The notes beneath the pieces are model-generated. The model searched no databases and had not been told where the DNA came from. It saw nothing but the letters and a program-made list of their open reading frames with translations. From contig CAIWXI010000030.1 in the NCBI GenBank assembly GCA_903916595.1, positions 1-64,000 of the forward strand: 64,000 nucleotides of DNA, given 5' to 3'. Origin of the DNA: an uncultured Bacteroidales bacterium (GTDB lineage Bacteria > Bacteroidota > Bacteroidia > Bacteroidales > FEN-979). How positions within the stretch are numbered: position 1 is the stretch's first letter; every line of letters begins with the position of its first letter. Positions 52,358-62,096 of this stretch are shown in pieces. A program made the translations under genes and the position numbers.

Positions 52358-53401
52358 ATGACTCTGACCATACCCGAAACTTCCTCCCCCGGGAAGAAAA
52401 TAATTACCGCTTTGAAATTTGTTTTCTTTCTGGGCCTGGGCTTGTTGATCATCTGGTTCTCTCTTAAGGATCTTACTGCTGAAGAGAGGGCCCAGATAAT
52501 TCATTCTTTTAAAACAGCCAACTATTACTGGGTTGTGCTTGCTATCATCCTCGGCCTCTTTAGCCATTTGCTGCGGGCTGCACGCTGGGTTTTATTCTTT
52601 GAACCCATGGGTTTTAAACCAAAGCTGAAAACTACTTTTTTCGCGGTGATGGTCGGTTATTTCGCCAACATGGCTTTTCCAAGGCTGGGCGAAGTCACCC
52701 GCTGTGGCATCATGTCGAAGTACGAAAAAGTACCATTTCAGAAAGCCCTGGGAACTGTCGTTACTGAGCGTGCCATCGATATGCTGATATTTCTCTTTCT
52801 TTTTCTGCTGATGTTCTTTACCCAGCTTGGTACAATCAGAGAATACCTTGACCAGAATATTTATCCAAGGCTGGTAGCTAAATTCGGCGACATGCATTAT
52901 TCCCGCATGATCTTTCTTTTTCTTGGCAGTCTCTTGCTTGTTTTTGTTGCGACATGGTTTCTTGTTCGGAAAAAAGTAAAGGCCTCCAGGACATATCACA
53001 AAATTACAAACCTGTTAATCGGGTTCTGGGAAGGATTGAAATCACTTAGCCAGGTTACAAAACCCCGATTGTTTGTCTTGTATTCAATCGTTATCTGGGT
53101 CCTGTATTTCCTGATGCTGTATGTCATCTTTTTCTGCTTTGCCGAAACATCAGGCCTCGGCCCCGGCGCAGGACTTTCGGCACTTGTTCTTGGCAGCGTC
53201 GGGATCATGATTACACCCGGCGGGATTGGTCTTTATCCGGCCATCATTCAGGAGACCCTTATTCTGTATGGTATTGCAAAACCCACCGGACTGGCCCTGG
53301 GCTGGATCGCATGGTCGGCACAGACTTTGATGATACTTGTTGTTGGAGGAATTTCTTTGTTACTTTTATCGATTAAACGGTCTGAGAATGGGAAAGCTTA
53401 A
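52358..53401 (+). CDS. Lysylphosphatidylglycerol synthase-type membrane flippase-like protein
   Basis: A 347-residue multi-helix membrane protein of the YbhN/UPF0104 (LPG_synthase_TM) family. Landmarks are FSHLLRAARWVLFFEPMG, MVGYFANMAFPRLGEVTRC, TVVTERAIDMLIFLFLFLLM and GSVGIMITPGGIGLYPAII. The family includes the flippase domain of aminoacyl-phosphatidylglycerol synthases, but this protein has no catalytic aminoacyltransferase domain. It overlaps the following gene by 14 bases. Confidence 0.85.
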   Translation: MTLTIPETSSPGKKIITALKFVFFLGLGLLIIWFSLKDLTAEERAQIIHSFKTANYYWVVLAIILGLFSHLLRAARWVLFFEPMGFKPKLKTTFFAVMVGYFANMAFPRLGEVTRCGIMSKYEKVPFQKALGTVVTERAIDMLIFLFLFLLMFFTQLGTIREYLDQNIYPRLVAKFGDMHYSRMIFLFLGSLLLVFVATWFLVRKKVKASRTYHKITNLLIGFWEGLKSLSQVTKPRLFVLYSIVIWVLYFLMLYVIFFCFAETSGLGPGAGLSALVLGSVGIMITPGGIGLYPAIIQETLILYGIAKPTGLALGWIAWSAQTLMILVVGGISLLLLSIKRSENGKA

Positions 53402-53885
53402 AATTATAAAATCCAGGATCTATAGCTGGGAATCCCTTCAGAGGCAACTGGCCTTGTGGAAATTTCAGGATAAAAAGATTGTCTTCACCAACGGATGTTT
53501 CGACATCCTTCACCTGGGCCATATTGAGTTGTTGGGCAAAGCCAGAGGGCTGGGAAATATTCTGATTGTTGGCATGAACTCCGACGAAAGCGTTCATCGC
53601 ATCAAAGGACCCCACCGGCCGGTAAACAGCCATCATGCCCGTGCTTTTGTTCTGGCTTCTCTTGTCTTTGTCGATGCCGTTGTTATTTTCGACGAAGATA
53701 CACCCTACGAACTCATCAAATTAGTTCAACCTGATATCCTGGTTAAAGGCAAGGATTACGAGGGAAAAGAGATCGTAGGATCAGATATTGTCGAAGCCAG
53801 GGGTGGAGAAGTTGTCACAATTGAACTTACCAAAGGATATTCCACTACTCATACCATTGAAAAGGCCCATAAGGTTCATCTTTAA
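53388..53885 (+). CDS. RfaE2-type heptose-1-phosphate nucleotidyltransferase
   Basis: A 165-residue stand-alone cytidylyltransferase-like domain as in the C-terminal half of HldE/RfaE. Motifs are IVFTNGCFDILHLGHIELLG (HxGH nucleotide site), VGMNSDESVHRIKGPHRPVN, and VKGKDYEGKEIVGSDIVEAR with the C-terminal GYSTTHTIEK. It would adenylylate heptose-1-phosphate for LPS or capsule; no kinase partner is present in the window. The ATG at 53388 is chosen over the longer frame to 53337. Confidence 0.88.
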   Translation: MGKLKIIKSRIYSWESLQRQLALWKFQDKKIVFTNGCFDILHLGHIELLGKARGLGNILIVGMNSDESVHRIKGPHRPVNSHHARAFVLASLVFVDAVVIFDEDTPYELIKLVQPDILVKGKDYEGKEIVGSDIVEARGGEVVTIELTKGYSTTHTIEKAHKVHL

Positions 53886-53894
53886 GATCCTGCC

Positions 53895-55259
53895 ATGGCG
53901 AAAGTCAAGACTGCATTTTTCTGCACAAGCTGCGGAGCCCAGCAGAGCAAATGGATGGGCAAATGCCCTGCCTGCGGGGAATGGAACACTCTTGTTGAAG
54001 AAGTAATCCAGAGAGAAGAAAAACGCCCTGGCATCACAAGATCTGCAGAGCAAAGACCTGTTCCCAGGAAAATTTCTGAAGTCAGCTTTGTGCCTGAACA
54101 ACGTATCAACACCCATGATGCCGAGTTGAACCGGGTTTTAGGCGGCGGACTGGTTCCCGGCTCGCTGGTCCTCATAGGAGGTGAACCCGGGATCGGAAAA
54201 TCAACCCTGATGCTTCAGGTTGCACTGAAGTGCAAAGGCCTGAAGATTCTTTATATCAGCGGTGAAGAAAGTGACCAGCAGCTGCGGATGCGGGCTTCCC
54301 GGCTTGGTATAGAAAATGAACATTGCTTTGTACTCACAGAGACCAATACCCAGGCTATTTTTCAGCATCTTGAGCAGGTTCAACCGGATTTGGTCATCAT
54401 TGATTCCATCCAGACCCTCCAGACCGACAGTATTGAGTCATCGGCCGGCAGTATCAGCCAGATAAAAGAATGTGCCGGTGAGATGCAGAAATATTCAAAA
54501 ATTACCCATACTCCCGTATTCCTGATTGGTCATATCACCAAAGACGGCAGCCTGGCAGGCCCTAAAATTCTGGAACATATGGTCGATGCTGTACTTCAGT
54601 TCGAAGGCGACCGGAATTATGGATACCGTATCCTGCGTTCTCTTAAAAACAGGTTTGGGTCTACTTCGGAACTTGGAATTTACGAGATGAATGACACCGG
54701 TATGCGAGAGGTCTCAAACCCTTCAGAAATACTGCTCAGCCAGCATGACGAAAAAGTGAGCGGCATCGCCATTGCCGCAATGGTAGAAGGCTTACGACCC
54801 ATGCTTATCGAAACCCAGGCGCTGGTGAGCAGTGCGGTTTACGGCACTCCTCAGCGGTCAACCACGGGCTTTAATGTACGCCGCCTTAATATGCTGCTTG
54901 CAGTACTGGAAAAAAGAAGCGGCTTCAGACTTGGCCATAAGGACGTCTTTCTCAACATAGCCGGGGGAATAGAAGTAGATGATCCGGCCATTGATCTGGC
55001 TATCGTTGCTGCTATTCTTTCCTCAAACCAGGACGAACCCATCGACACAAATACATGTTTTGCCGCTGAAGTCGGATTAAGCGGTGAAATACGTCCTACT
55101 AACCGTATTGAGCAGCGGATTTCCGAAGCAGAAAAGCTGGGATTCGAACGTATTTTCATCTCTAAATACAATACCCGCTCACTGGATAAAGCCAGATACC
55201 ATATCGAAATCATTCCTGTTAGCAAAGTGCAGGAAGTATATAAAGCCCTGTTCGGCTAA
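53895..55259 (+). CDS. radA: DNA repair protein RadA
   Basis: A 454-residue RadA. An N-terminal zinc finger reads FFCTSCGAQQSKWMGKCPAC. The Walker A is LIGGEPGIGKSTLMLQV, the signature LKNRFGSTSELGIYEM carries the KNRFG motif, and the C-terminal Lon-like domain has FLNIAGGIEVDDPAIDLAI. It aids branch migration in homologous recombination. It begins nine bases after the nucleotidyltransferase gene. Confidence 0.98.
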   Translation: MAKVKTAFFCTSCGAQQSKWMGKCPACGEWNTLVEEVIQREEKRPGITRSAEQRPVPRKISEVSFVPEQRINTHDAELNRVLGGGLVPGSLVLIGGEPGIGKSTLMLQVALKCKGLKILYISGEESDQQLRMRASRLGIENEHCFVLTETNTQAIFQHLEQVQPDLVIIDSIQTLQTDSIESSAGSISQIKECAGEMQKYSKITHTPVFLIGHITKDGSLAGPKILEHMVDAVLQFEGDRNYGYRILRSLKNRFGSTSELGIYEMNDTGMREVSNPSEILLSQHDEKVSGIAIAAMVEGLRPMLIETQALVSSAVYGTPQRSTTGFNVRRLNMLLAVLEKRSGFRLGHKDVFLNIAGGIEVDDPAIDLAIVAAILSSNQDEPIDTNTCFAAEVGLSGEIRPTNRIEQRISEAEKLGFERIFISKYNTRSLDKARYHIEIIPVSKVQEVYKALFG

Positions 55260-55272
55260 AATCTCAACAAAT

Positions 55273-55734
55273 ATGCGTTCCCGTTCCATTACACAAGATC
55301 ACGAAATCCTTGAAATCATTCGTCACTGCCAATGGTGCCACCTGGCCATGGTCGATTCCGGGGGCAACCCTTATGTAATTCCAATGAATTTTGGGTTTCG
55401 CGACAACATACTGTATATGCATGGGGCGAAGCATGGAAAAAAGATTTCTATCCTTCATCAGAACCCTTCTGTTTGTGTCAACTTCAGCACAGATCATGCC
55501 TTGCGCTATCAGAATGAAGACGTGGCCTGTTCCTGGAGTATGAAATACAGATCAGTACTGGTATATGGAAAAGCAGTGTTTATCACCGAACCTGAAGAGA
55601 AAATTGCGGCCCTGAAGATTGTCATGGCTCAATACAAAGAAAAAGAATTTACATTCAACCCACCCTCCATACGCGAAGTCAACGTCTGGAAGATCATTGT
55701 TGAAAAAACCGAAGGCAGGGCTTTCGGATATTAG
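55273..55734 (+). CDS. FMN-binding split-barrel (pyridoxamine-phosphate-oxidase-like) protein
   Basis: A 153-residue member of the NimA/PNPOx-like flavin-binding fold. It shows the typical CQWCHLAMVDSGGNPYVIPM and FGFRDNILYMHGAKHGKKIS, followed by NPSVCVNFSTDHAL, WSMKYRSVLVYGKAVFI and the C-terminal VWKIIVEKTEGRAFGY. Such proteins bind flavin or heme; some relatives reduce nitroimidazoles. The ATG at 55273 is used because the longer frame overlaps radA. Confidence 0.88.
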   Translation: MRSRSITQDHEILEIIRHCQWCHLAMVDSGGNPYVIPMNFGFRDNILYMHGAKHGKKISILHQNPSVCVNFSTDHALRYQNEDVACSWSMKYRSVLVYGKAVFITEPEEKIAALKIVMAQYKEKEFTFNPPSIREVNVWKIIVEKTEGRAFGY

Positions 55735-55769
55735 CCTGTTTAAAGTGTTTTTTATTTGCATAAACATAG

Positions 55770-55777
55770 TACTTTTG
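55770..55777 (+). promoter_or_regulatory. Candidate -7 box (TACTTTTG) for the KimA-like gene
   Basis: TACTTTTG, 19 bases before the ATG at 55797. The -33 region is weak. I see no riboswitch-like fold in the short upstream space. Confidence 0.55.
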
Positions 55778-55796
55778 CCTGTCAATTTTAATTCTG

Positions 55797-57797
55797 ATGA
55801 AACCCCGGGAAAGGCTTAGCACAACAGAAAGAATCAGAAAGGTATTCGTTGGTAATGCCCGCGATCTGAAAGATCAGAATATTTTCGAGAAAGTCACGCT
55901 GGTTGCAATCATGGCCTGGATTGGCCTGGGTTCCGACGGACTTTCATCATCCTGCTACGGCCCGGAAGAAGCGTACCGTGCACTGGGCAATTACCATGGC
56001 ATGACTATTTTTATTGCTCTTGCCGTTGTTCTTACTATAGCGATCATCAGCAGCAGCTATTCTCAGATCATCAAGCTTTTCCCCTCAGGAGGAGGTGGTT
56101 ACCAGGTTGCGTCCAAATTACTGTCGCCCCGTTTAGGGATGATCTCAGGCTGCTCCCTTATTGTAGATTACATTCTAACTATCTCTATCAGTGTCGCCAG
56201 CGGCGTAGATGCCATCTTCAGCAATTTTCCCGATCCCTACCAGGTTTATAAACTGTATACAACGCTGGGCATCATCCTCATCCTTCTGCTGTTAAACCTC
56301 AGGGGAGTTAAAGAATCGGTGCTTTCTCTGATGCCGATATTCATTATCTTCCTGCTTACACATGCCTTCGCTATTGTCTACCCGATCATGTTTCACACAC
56401 GGGAATTTATTAACCTCGTACCTGATGCAACAAGGGAGTTCAGGCAGGCCAGTAACCAGATGGGGACTTTTGCCGTTTTGCTTATTCTTGCAAGGGCTTA
56501 TAGTATGGGTGCAGGTACTTATACAGGGATTGAAGCCGTGTCAAATTCTATGGTAATCCTTAAAGAACCCAGGGTTAAAACCGGCATTGCAACCATGCGC
56601 CTGATGGCTTTTTCTCTCGGTATTACCGTGCTTGGACTGCTGGCGGCCTATTCCCTGTTTCATCTGAAACATGTGCCGGGAAAGACCATGAATGCCAATC
56701 TTCTTGAGGCCATGACGGCCGGATGGAATAAATGGGTGGGCCAGACTTTTGTGATCATCACACTGATTTCTGAAGCTGCCCTGCTTTTCGTTGGTGCCCA
56801 AACAGGTTTCCTTGGTGGCCCCAGAGTTATTTCGAACATGGCTCAGGATCGCTGGTTTCCACGACGTTTCTCGGTTCTTTCCGATCGCCTCGTGACCCAG
56901 AACGGACTTATCCTGATGGCCGTTGCAGCCTCGTTTATTCTGCTGGTCACGGGTGGAAAAGTCACTACTTTGATCGTTCTCTATAGTATCAACGTGTTTG
57001 TTACCTTCACTCTCTCCCAGGCTGGTATGGTAAGGCATTGGTGGCAGGTGAAGAAAAAAGAAGGTTACTGGATCCCGAAACTTCTCATCAATGGGTTAGG
57101 CTTAATACTTACATTAAGCATCCTTTGCACCGTTCTTTTTGTAAAATTCACTGAAGGCGGCTGGCTCACTATTTTAATAACTTCCAGCCTTGTTCTCTTT
57201 GTGGTCAGGGTAAGAAATCATTATGACCGGGCTGCCAAACTGCTAAAGCGTCTCGATACTAAGATGTTACGCCATGTAGATGGAGCCATGCAGAGCTGGG
57301 AAAAAGCAAACAGGGCCTATCCCGAATTCGACACTGAATCTCATACCGCTTGTATCTGCGTCAACGAATTCAACGGGATCGGGATAAATACTTTTCTGAA
57401 GATCAGGGAAGACTTCGAAAATTACAAGAATTTCATCTTTATCTCCGTCGGAATGGTCGATACAGGGACATTCAAGGGAGAAGAAGAACTGCAAAACCTG
57501 GAAGAGAGTGTTAAACTCAATTTGAAAAAATTTGAAGATCTTTCCCGGGCTTACGGATGCTTTGCCGACAGCTACTATGCAATAGGCACCGATGTGGCCG
57601 ATGAAGTAAAGGAGCTTTCAAAGAAAGTAGTCCATAAATACCACAGGGTGATTTTCTTTATAGGTAATGCCATCTTTGCCCGCCCTTCTTCCCTTACGCG
57701 TATGCTTCATAACCAGACCCAGCTTACTTTGCAGAACCGGCTTGCACATAAAGGGTTTATGATGGTTATGATCCCTGTAAAACTGACAGCCGATTAA
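55797..57797 (+). CDS. APC-family permease, KimA-like potassium importer
   Basis: A 666-residue APC-superfamily protein. About 12 membrane helices run from IMAWIGLGSDGLSSSCYGPE, with KLFPSGGGGYQVASKLLSPR and YSMGAGTYTGIEAVSNSMVI. A cytosolic C-terminal domain of about 170 residues has HTACICVNEFNGIGINTF and KNFIFISVGMVDTGTFKG. The overall plan fits KimA, a high-affinity potassium importer regulated by cyclic di-AMP in Firmicutes; amino-acid transport is an alternative. The next gene starts ten bases later. Confidence 0.75.
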   Translation: MKPRERLSTTERIRKVFVGNARDLKDQNIFEKVTLVAIMAWIGLGSDGLSSSCYGPEEAYRALGNYHGMTIFIALAVVLTIAIISSSYSQIIKLFPSGGGGYQVASKLLSPRLGMISGCSLIVDYILTISISVASGVDAIFSNFPDPYQVYKLYTTLGIILILLLLNLRGVKESVLSLMPIFIIFLLTHAFAIVYPIMFHTREFINLVPDATREFRQASNQMGTFAVLLILARAYSMGAGTYTGIEAVSNSMVILKEPRVKTGIATMRLMAFSLGITVLGLLAAYSLFHLKHVPGKTMNANLLEAMTAGWNKWVGQTFVIITLISEAALLFVGAQTGFLGGPRVISNMAQDRWFPRRFSVLSDRLVTQNGLILMAVAASFILLVTGGKVTTLIVLYSINVFVTFTLSQAGMVRHWWQVKKKEGYWIPKLLINGLGLILTLSILCTVLFVKFTEGGWLTILITSSLVLFVVRVRNHYDRAAKLLKRLDTKMLRHVDGAMQSWEKANRAYPEFDTESHTACICVNEFNGIGINTFLKIREDFENYKNFIFISVGMVDTGTFKGEEELQNLEESVKLNLKKFEDLSRAYGCFADSYYAIGTDVADEVKELSKKVVHKYHRVIFFIGNAIFARPSSLTRMLHNQTQLTLQNRLAHKGFMMVMIPVKLTAD

Positions 57798-57806
57798 ATT
57801 TCCGAC

Positions 57807-58751
57807 ATGGATTTCAAAGATTATTATAACCTGCTTGGCGTTTCGAAAACAGCCACTTCAGATGAGATAAAGAAAGCATACCGCAAACTCGCGGTAAAGT
57901 ACCATCCTGATAAAAACCCCGGAAATAAACAGGCTGAAGAGAAATTTAAGGCAATCAGCGAAGCCAACGAGGTGCTGAAAGACCCTGAAAAAAGAAAGAA
58001 GTACGATAAACTTGGCTCCAACTGGAAACAATATGAACAATCCTCGGGCAACGGGGCCGATTTCAGCCAGTGGGCACGACAGGGAGGAGGAAGAAACTAC
58101 TCAGGGGCAAGCAATGCAGATGATTTTGGCGGATCTGATTTCTCTGATTTCTTTAATTCTTTCTTCGCTGGACAGTATGGTCAGGACTCTGACAATCCCT
58201 TTGGCAGCCAGGGAAGGGGACGTCAGGGCGGAAGGCCCGTAAAAGGACAGGACTATGAAGCAAGCCTTGAAGTTTCCCTTGAAGGCGCTTACATGGGGTC
58301 TAAGCGGATGATTACGCTCGGAGAAGAGCAACTGAGCGTTACTATTCCACAGGGAGTATATGACGGCCAGGTGCTCCGTGTTAAAGGTAAAGGGGCACAG
58401 GGAAGGCGGGGTGGTGAACCAGGTGACCTGTATATGCATGTTAAAATTATTTCCGACCCTGCTTTTACAATCAAAGACCATGACCTCTATTGCGACCTGC
58501 ATGTTTCGCTTTACCAGGCGATTCTCGGCGGAGAGGTAAACGTTCATCCGCCGAAAGGAAGCGTTACAATGAAAATCCCGAAGGAAACGCAAAATGGAAA
58601 AGTTTTGAGGATGAAAGGCCTGGGTATGCCTGTATACAGGAAGAAAAATGAATTTGGCGACCTTTACCTGAAAATCATCATCGACATTCCTCAGAACCTG
58701 AGTCCCAGGGAAGTCGAACTGTTTACCCAGCTTGCATCATTGAGGCCTTGA
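57807..58751 (+). CDS. cbpA: CbpA-type DnaJ chaperone
   Basis: A 314-residue J-domain protein without the zinc-finger region. The J-domain carries the HPD motif in [21 protein letters not shown] glycine-rich linker follows ([18 protein letters not shown]). Two C-terminal substrate-binding domains contain [40 protein letters not shown] and [20 protein letters not shown]. It would act as a cochaperone for DnaK, encoded at 27705. The 3' end overlaps the convergent PAP2 gene by 15 bases. Confidence 0.93.
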   Translation: MDFKDYYNLLGVSKTATSDEIKKAYRKLAVKYHPDKNPGNKQAEEKFKAISEANEVLKDPEKRKKYDKLGSNWKQYEQSSGNGADFSQWARQGGGRNYSGASNADDFGGSDFSDFFNSFFAGQYGQDSDNPFGSQGRGRQGGRPVKGQDYEASLEVSLEGAYMGSKRMITLGEEQLSVTIPQGVYDGQVLRVKGKGAQGRRGGEPGDLYMHVKIISDPAFTIKDHDLYCDLHVSLYQAILGGEVNVHPPKGSVTMKIPKETQNGKVLRMKGLGMPVYRKKNEFGDLYLKIIIDIPQNLSPREVELFTQLASLRP

Positions 58752-59321
58752 AATTCCCTGCCCCTGTAAATTCAATAACCATATCGTTATTCGGCCTGTA
58801 AACCATCCCAGCAGGCAACCTACCGTAGCCCCACACATTAAATCGAAGGGATAATGTACCCCGAGATAAATCCTGGTATAAGTCATCAGGCTGGCCCAAC
58901 CCAGGAGTAAAAGATACAAGTACCTGTATCGCTTCTGAAAAAGTATGATCAGAAAAACGGCCAGGGCAAATGTACTCGATGCATGAGCCGAGTAAAAACC
59001 ATGCTTACCGCCCCTATATTCTTTCACAATATGAACATTTCCCGCCAACGTAGGTTCATGGGATGGCCTGAAACGTTTAACATCATTTTTAACCATTTCA
59101 GACAACTGATCCGAAACAGTTATCAGGAGCGCCACTGCGACAAGCACGGTAAGGGTTTTCCAGCGAAAAGTCTTAATAACAAGAAACAGAAGAAAAACAA
59201 ACAAGGGTAGCCACACAATGCTGTTGCTGGCCCAGTACATCACAGGATCAAGCCAGTAAGCATGCTGCCCGTTAAAGCTTAGGAAAAGGGAGCGGTCGAA
59301 TAATACCAGCTTTTCAAGCAT
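58737..59321 (-). CDS. PAP2-type phosphatase
   Basis: A 194-residue membrane PAP2 phosphatase. The three active-site blocks are [32 protein letters not shown] and [20 protein letters not shown]. Membrane helices alternate with these loops. It probably dephosphorylates a lipid phosphate such as undecaprenyl diphosphate; the exact substrate is not visible. It is the last gene of the hpt-adk-obgE run. Confidence 0.92.
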   Translation of the reverse strand: MLEKLVLFDRSLFLSFNGQHAYWLDPVMYWASNSIVWLPLFVFLLFLVIKTFRWKTLTVLVAVALLITVSDQLSEMVKNDVKRFRPSHEPTLAGNVHIVKEYRGGKHGFYSAHASSTFALAVFLIILFQKRYRYLYLLLLGWASLMTYTRIYLGVHYPFDLMCGATVGCLLGWFTGRITIWLLNLQGQGISRPQ

Positions 59322-59340
59322 AGGGAAATATTTGATTTAC

Positions 59341-59381
59341 AATCTGCCATCTGCCATCAGATATCTGATGTCAGATATTCA
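59341..59381. repeat. Degenerate TCTGCCA / TCAGATA tract
   Basis: AATCTGCCATCTGCCATCAG is followed by ATATCTGATGTCAGATATTC. The two TCTGCCA units and palindromic TCAGATATCTGA core resemble the tract at 39738-39775. It lies between the PAP2 start and the obgE stop. Confidence 0.7.
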
Positions 59382-60360
59382 GAGCTTCCCAAAGCATTCC
59401 CTTCAGTTTCTCCAGACCCGTTTTCTTGTGCGAGGAGATGAAAACAGAGGGTAAGTCGGGTAGCTCTTTTTTCAGTTCACTTACAATCTCATCATCAGCA
59501 AGATCTGATTTTGTGATCGCCAGCAGCCTTGATTTATCAAGTAATTCGGGGTTGTACATCTCTAGTTCCCTGAGCAGGATCTGGTACTCATGCCTGATAT
59601 CATTACTGTCGGCCGGGATCATGAACAGCAGTACCGAATTTCTTTCAATATGCCTGAGGAACCTAAGCCCGATACCTTTCCCTTCATGCGCCCCTTCTAT
59701 GATCCCGGGAATATCGGCCATAACAAATGACCTGTTGTCGTGATATTGTACAATTCCGAGGTTGGGAACCAGGGTTGTAAAAGGATAATCGGCAATCTCA
59801 GGTTTAGCCGCGGAAATCACAGACAACAAAGTGGATTTTCCCGCATTGGGAAATCCCACAAGTCCCACATCGGCCAGCAGTTTCAACTCAAGGACTTGCC
59901 AACCCTCAATTCCCGGTTCGCCCGGTTGTGCAAACCTGGGGGCCTGGTGTGTTGCTGATTTGAAATGGTCGTTCCCCAGTCCTCCCCTTCCACCCGGCAC
60001 GAGAATGTGAGTCTGGCCATCTTCGGTAATCTCGCATTCGAATGCCAAGGTTTCTGCATCCCGGGCAACGGTACCAAGAGGGACTTCGATGATCATGTCT
60101 TTGCCATAAGCGCCTGTTTGCAGACTTTTTGCGCCGTTAACACCATGGCCGGCACGGATATGTTTTGTGAATTTCAGATGCAGCAAGGTCCATAACTGCT
60201 TGTTCCCCTTTAGCATAACATGGCCTCCTCTTCCTCCGTCGCCTCCATCGGGACCTCCTCTCGCGGTAAGCCGGGTCCTCAGGAAATGCTTAGAACCTGC
60301 GCCTCCCTTCCCGGAAGCACAAAAGATTTTTACATAATCAACAAAATTCGATTCGGACAT
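59371..60360 (-). CDS. obgE: Obg-family GTPase
   Basis: A 329-residue ObgE. The glycine-rich Obg domain has [20 protein letters not shown] and [20 protein letters not shown]. The G-domain has [14 protein letters not shown] (G1), [20 protein letters not shown] (G3) and ITKSDL (G4). It is needed for 50S ribosome assembly and the stress response. The ATG at 60360 ([10 protein letters not shown]) is chosen over the longer frame to 60402, which would lie in front of the domain. Confidence 0.97.
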   Translation of the reverse strand: MSESNFVDYVKIFCASGKGGAGSKHFLRTRLTARGGPDGGDGGRGGHVMLKGNKQLWTLLHLKFTKHIRAGHGVNGAKSLQTGAYGKDMIIEVPLGTVARDAETLAFECEITEDGQTHILVPGGRGGLGNDHFKSATHQAPRFAQPGEPGIEGWQVLELKLLADVGLVGFPNAGKSTLLSVISAAKPEIADYPFTTLVPNLGIVQYHDNRSFVMADIPGIIEGAHEGKGIGLRFLRHIERNSVLLFMIPADSNDIRHEYQILLRELEMYNPELLDKSRLLAITKSDLADDEIVSELKKELPDLPSVFISSHKKTGLEKLKGMLWEALNI

Positions 60361-60380
60361 GCAATACTTTTTAAGTGATT

Positions 60381-60947
60381 TTATATTCTGATAGCCCGGC
60401 AAAGGCTCTCGAAAATGTCGTCAATGCCTCCGACTCCGTGAACTTCAGTGTAAATACCTTGTTCCTGATAGTACAATTGCAAGGGTTTTGTATGTTTATG
60501 ATATTGAACCAGACGGTTCTTGATCACCTCTTCGGTATCATCGACGCGACCCTGTTCCATGGCCCTTTTCAGAAGACGTGTTACCAGTTCATCCTCATTC
60601 ACCTCAAGCGAAATGACTTGATTTACAGGATGATTCAACCCAACGAGCAGCTTGTCAAGTTCTTCTGCCTGCTTTAGGGTGCGGGGAAATCCGTCAAACA
60701 CAAAACCTTCTGCCTCCTCATGCTTCAGAAATACCGATTTCATAATTTCAATCAGCAGTTCATCCGAAACCAGGTGGCCAGCCTCCATCACGGCTTTCAC
60801 CTGCAACCCCAAAGGGCTTCCCTGGCTTACTTCCGCGCGAAGTATGTCGCCGGTTGAAACATGGATCCAATTGTATTTCTTTGCAATTTTTACAGCCTGG
60901 GTGCCTTTGCCGGCTCCCGGAGGCCCGAATAAAATCAGGTTAAACAT
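60381..60947 (-). CDS. adk: Adenylate kinase
   Basis: A 188-residue adenylate kinase. Walker [19 protein letters not shown], the AMP site [31 protein letters not shown], and [18 protein letters not shown] in the lid and core. It has a short lid without zinc cysteines. Interconverts ATP+AMP and 2 ADP. Located 20 bases upstream of obgE and 19 downstream of hpt. Confidence 0.98.
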   Translation of the reverse strand: MFNLILFGPPGAGKGTQAVKIAKKYNWIHVSTGDILRAEVSQGSPLGLQVKAVMEAGHLVSDELLIEIMKSVFLKHEEAEGFVFDGFPRTLKQAEELDKLLVGLNHPVNQVISLEVNEDELVTRLLKRAMEQGRVDDTEEVIKNRLVQYHKHTKPLQLYYQEQGIYTEVHGVGGIDDIFESLCRAIRI

Positions 60948-60966
60948 TCGTTATATATTATTTTAG

Positions 60967-61533
60967 TTAGACGTCAGATTCATCCAGTTGGTAAATATCA
61001 GGAAAATTCCGTCCCGCACCATCATAGTCAAGGCCATATCCCACAACAAAAAGCTTAGGGATCTCTAATCCGCAGTAATCAATTGAAAAATTTTCCCTGA
61101 AAGCCTCCGTCTTAAAACAAAAACTGGCAATACGAAGACTGGCCGGTTCGTGATTTTTAAGGTCCGTCAACAGCTGGGCCATGGTAAAACCAGTATCAAC
61201 AATATCTTCCACGATAATTACATCACGGCCCCGGATCCCTTCATTCAGGCCAATCAGCCGGTTTATCTCCTCACTGCTTTCCAGTCCATGATAGGATGAA
61301 TATTTTACAAACGAAATTTCACATGGTATATGGAGCTTTCTTACCAGGTCGGATGCAAAAATAAACGCCCCATTAAGAATGCCCAGAATCAGAGGTGTTT
61401 TGCCCGAATAATCCTGGTCGATGCGGGCGGCAAGACCGTTCACGATCTCATCTATCTTTTCTTTCTGCAGGTAAAGGCGGAAGAATTTATCCCTGACCTT
61501 GACGCGGGTGGCCTGTTCATGCGGTGTTACCAT
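60967..61533 (-). CDS. hpt: Hypoxanthine phosphoribosyltransferase
   Basis: A 188-residue purine phosphoribosyltransferase. The PRPP-binding signature is DVIIVEDIVDTGFTMAQLLT, with LILGILNGAFIFASDLVRKL and FVVGYGLDYDGAGRNFPDIY. Salvages hypoxanthine or guanine. The ATG at 61533 is used; the TTG at 61536 is an alternative. The gene opens the hpt-adk-obgE run and has a -7 box at 61538-61545, which is close enough to suggest a short or leaderless message. Confidence 0.95.
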   Translation of the reverse strand: MVTPHEQATRVKVRDKFFRLYLQKEKIDEIVNGLAARIDQDYSGKTPLILGILNGAFIFASDLVRKLHIPCEISFVKYSSYHGLESSEEINRLIGLNEGIRGRDVIIVEDIVDTGFTMAQLLTDLKNHEPASLRIASFCFKTEAFRENFSIDYCGLEIPKLFVVGYGLDYDGAGRNFPDIYQLDESDV

Positions 61534-61537
61534 CAAA

Positions 61538-61545
61538 CAAAGTTA
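61538..61545 (-). promoter_or_regulatory. Candidate -7 box (TAACTTTG) for hpt
   Basis: Minus-strand TAACTTTG just upstream of the hpt start. A second box for the opposite strand lies at 61567-61574, so hpt and purE share a divergent promoter region. Confidence 0.5.
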
Positions 61546-61566
61546 GCAATATTCTGATTTTCTGGC

Positions 61567-61574
61567 TAATTTTG
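61567..61574 (+). promoter_or_regulatory. Candidate -7 box (TAATTTTG) for purE
   Basis: Plus-strand TAATTTTG, 16 bases before the purE ATG at 61590. It places the start of transcription downstream of the longer frame beginning at 61524. Confidence 0.55.
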
Positions 61575-61589
61575 CAAAAACGAAACATT

Positions 61590-62096
61590 ATGCAAGCATT
61601 GGTAAGTATTATCATGGGCAGCACTTCCGATCTTCCCGTGATGGAAGCTGCGGCAAAGTTCCTGAACGATATGCAGATACCCTTTGAGATCAATGCCTTA
61701 TCGGCTCACCGTACACCTGATAAAGTTGAAGAATTTGCGAAAGGTGCATATGATCGCGGGATCCGCGTAATAATTGCAGCAGCCGGAATGGCAGCCCATC
61801 TTCCGGGTGTGATCGCTGCTTTGACCTCAATACCGGTAATCGGAGTGCCTATGAAAGCTACACTGGAAGGCATCGATTCTATGCTTGCCATTATACAAAT
61901 GCCCCCGGGAGTGCCTGTGGCAACAGTCGGGATCAATGCCGCCCAGAACTCTGCAATACTGGCTACCGAAATTCTTGCCGTTTCAGATCATGCTCTGTAC
62001 CAGAAACTGATTGAATTCAAGGAAGAATTGAAGAAAAAGATTGTAAAGGCGAATGAAGAACTGGCCCACGTGAAATACGATTTCAAAGTCGGTTAA
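61590..62096 (+). CDS. purE: N5-carboxyaminoimidazole ribonucleotide mutase
   Basis: A 168-residue PurE of de novo purine synthesis. It begins MQALVSIIMGSTSDLPVMEA. The active-site motifs are SAHRTPDKVEEFA and AAAGMAAHLPGVIAALTSIP, followed by GIDSMLAIIQMPPGVPVATV. The ATG at 61590 is chosen because of the upstream -7 box and the family start. It overlaps the convergent O-methyltransferase gene by 4 bases. Confidence 0.98.
   Translation: MQALVSIIMGSTSDLPVMEAAAKFLNDMQIPFEINALSAHRTPDKVEEFAKGAYDRGIRVIIAAAGMAAHLPGVIAALTSIPVIGVPMKATLEGIDSMLAIIQMPPGVPVATVGINAAQNSAILATEILAVSDHALYQKLIEFKEELKKKIVKANEELAHVKYDFKVG

Noticed and set aside
55735-55796. A cyclic di-AMP riboswitch before the KimA-like gene
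   Set aside because: Only about 60 bases are available and no paired structure is visible; a simple promoter fits.
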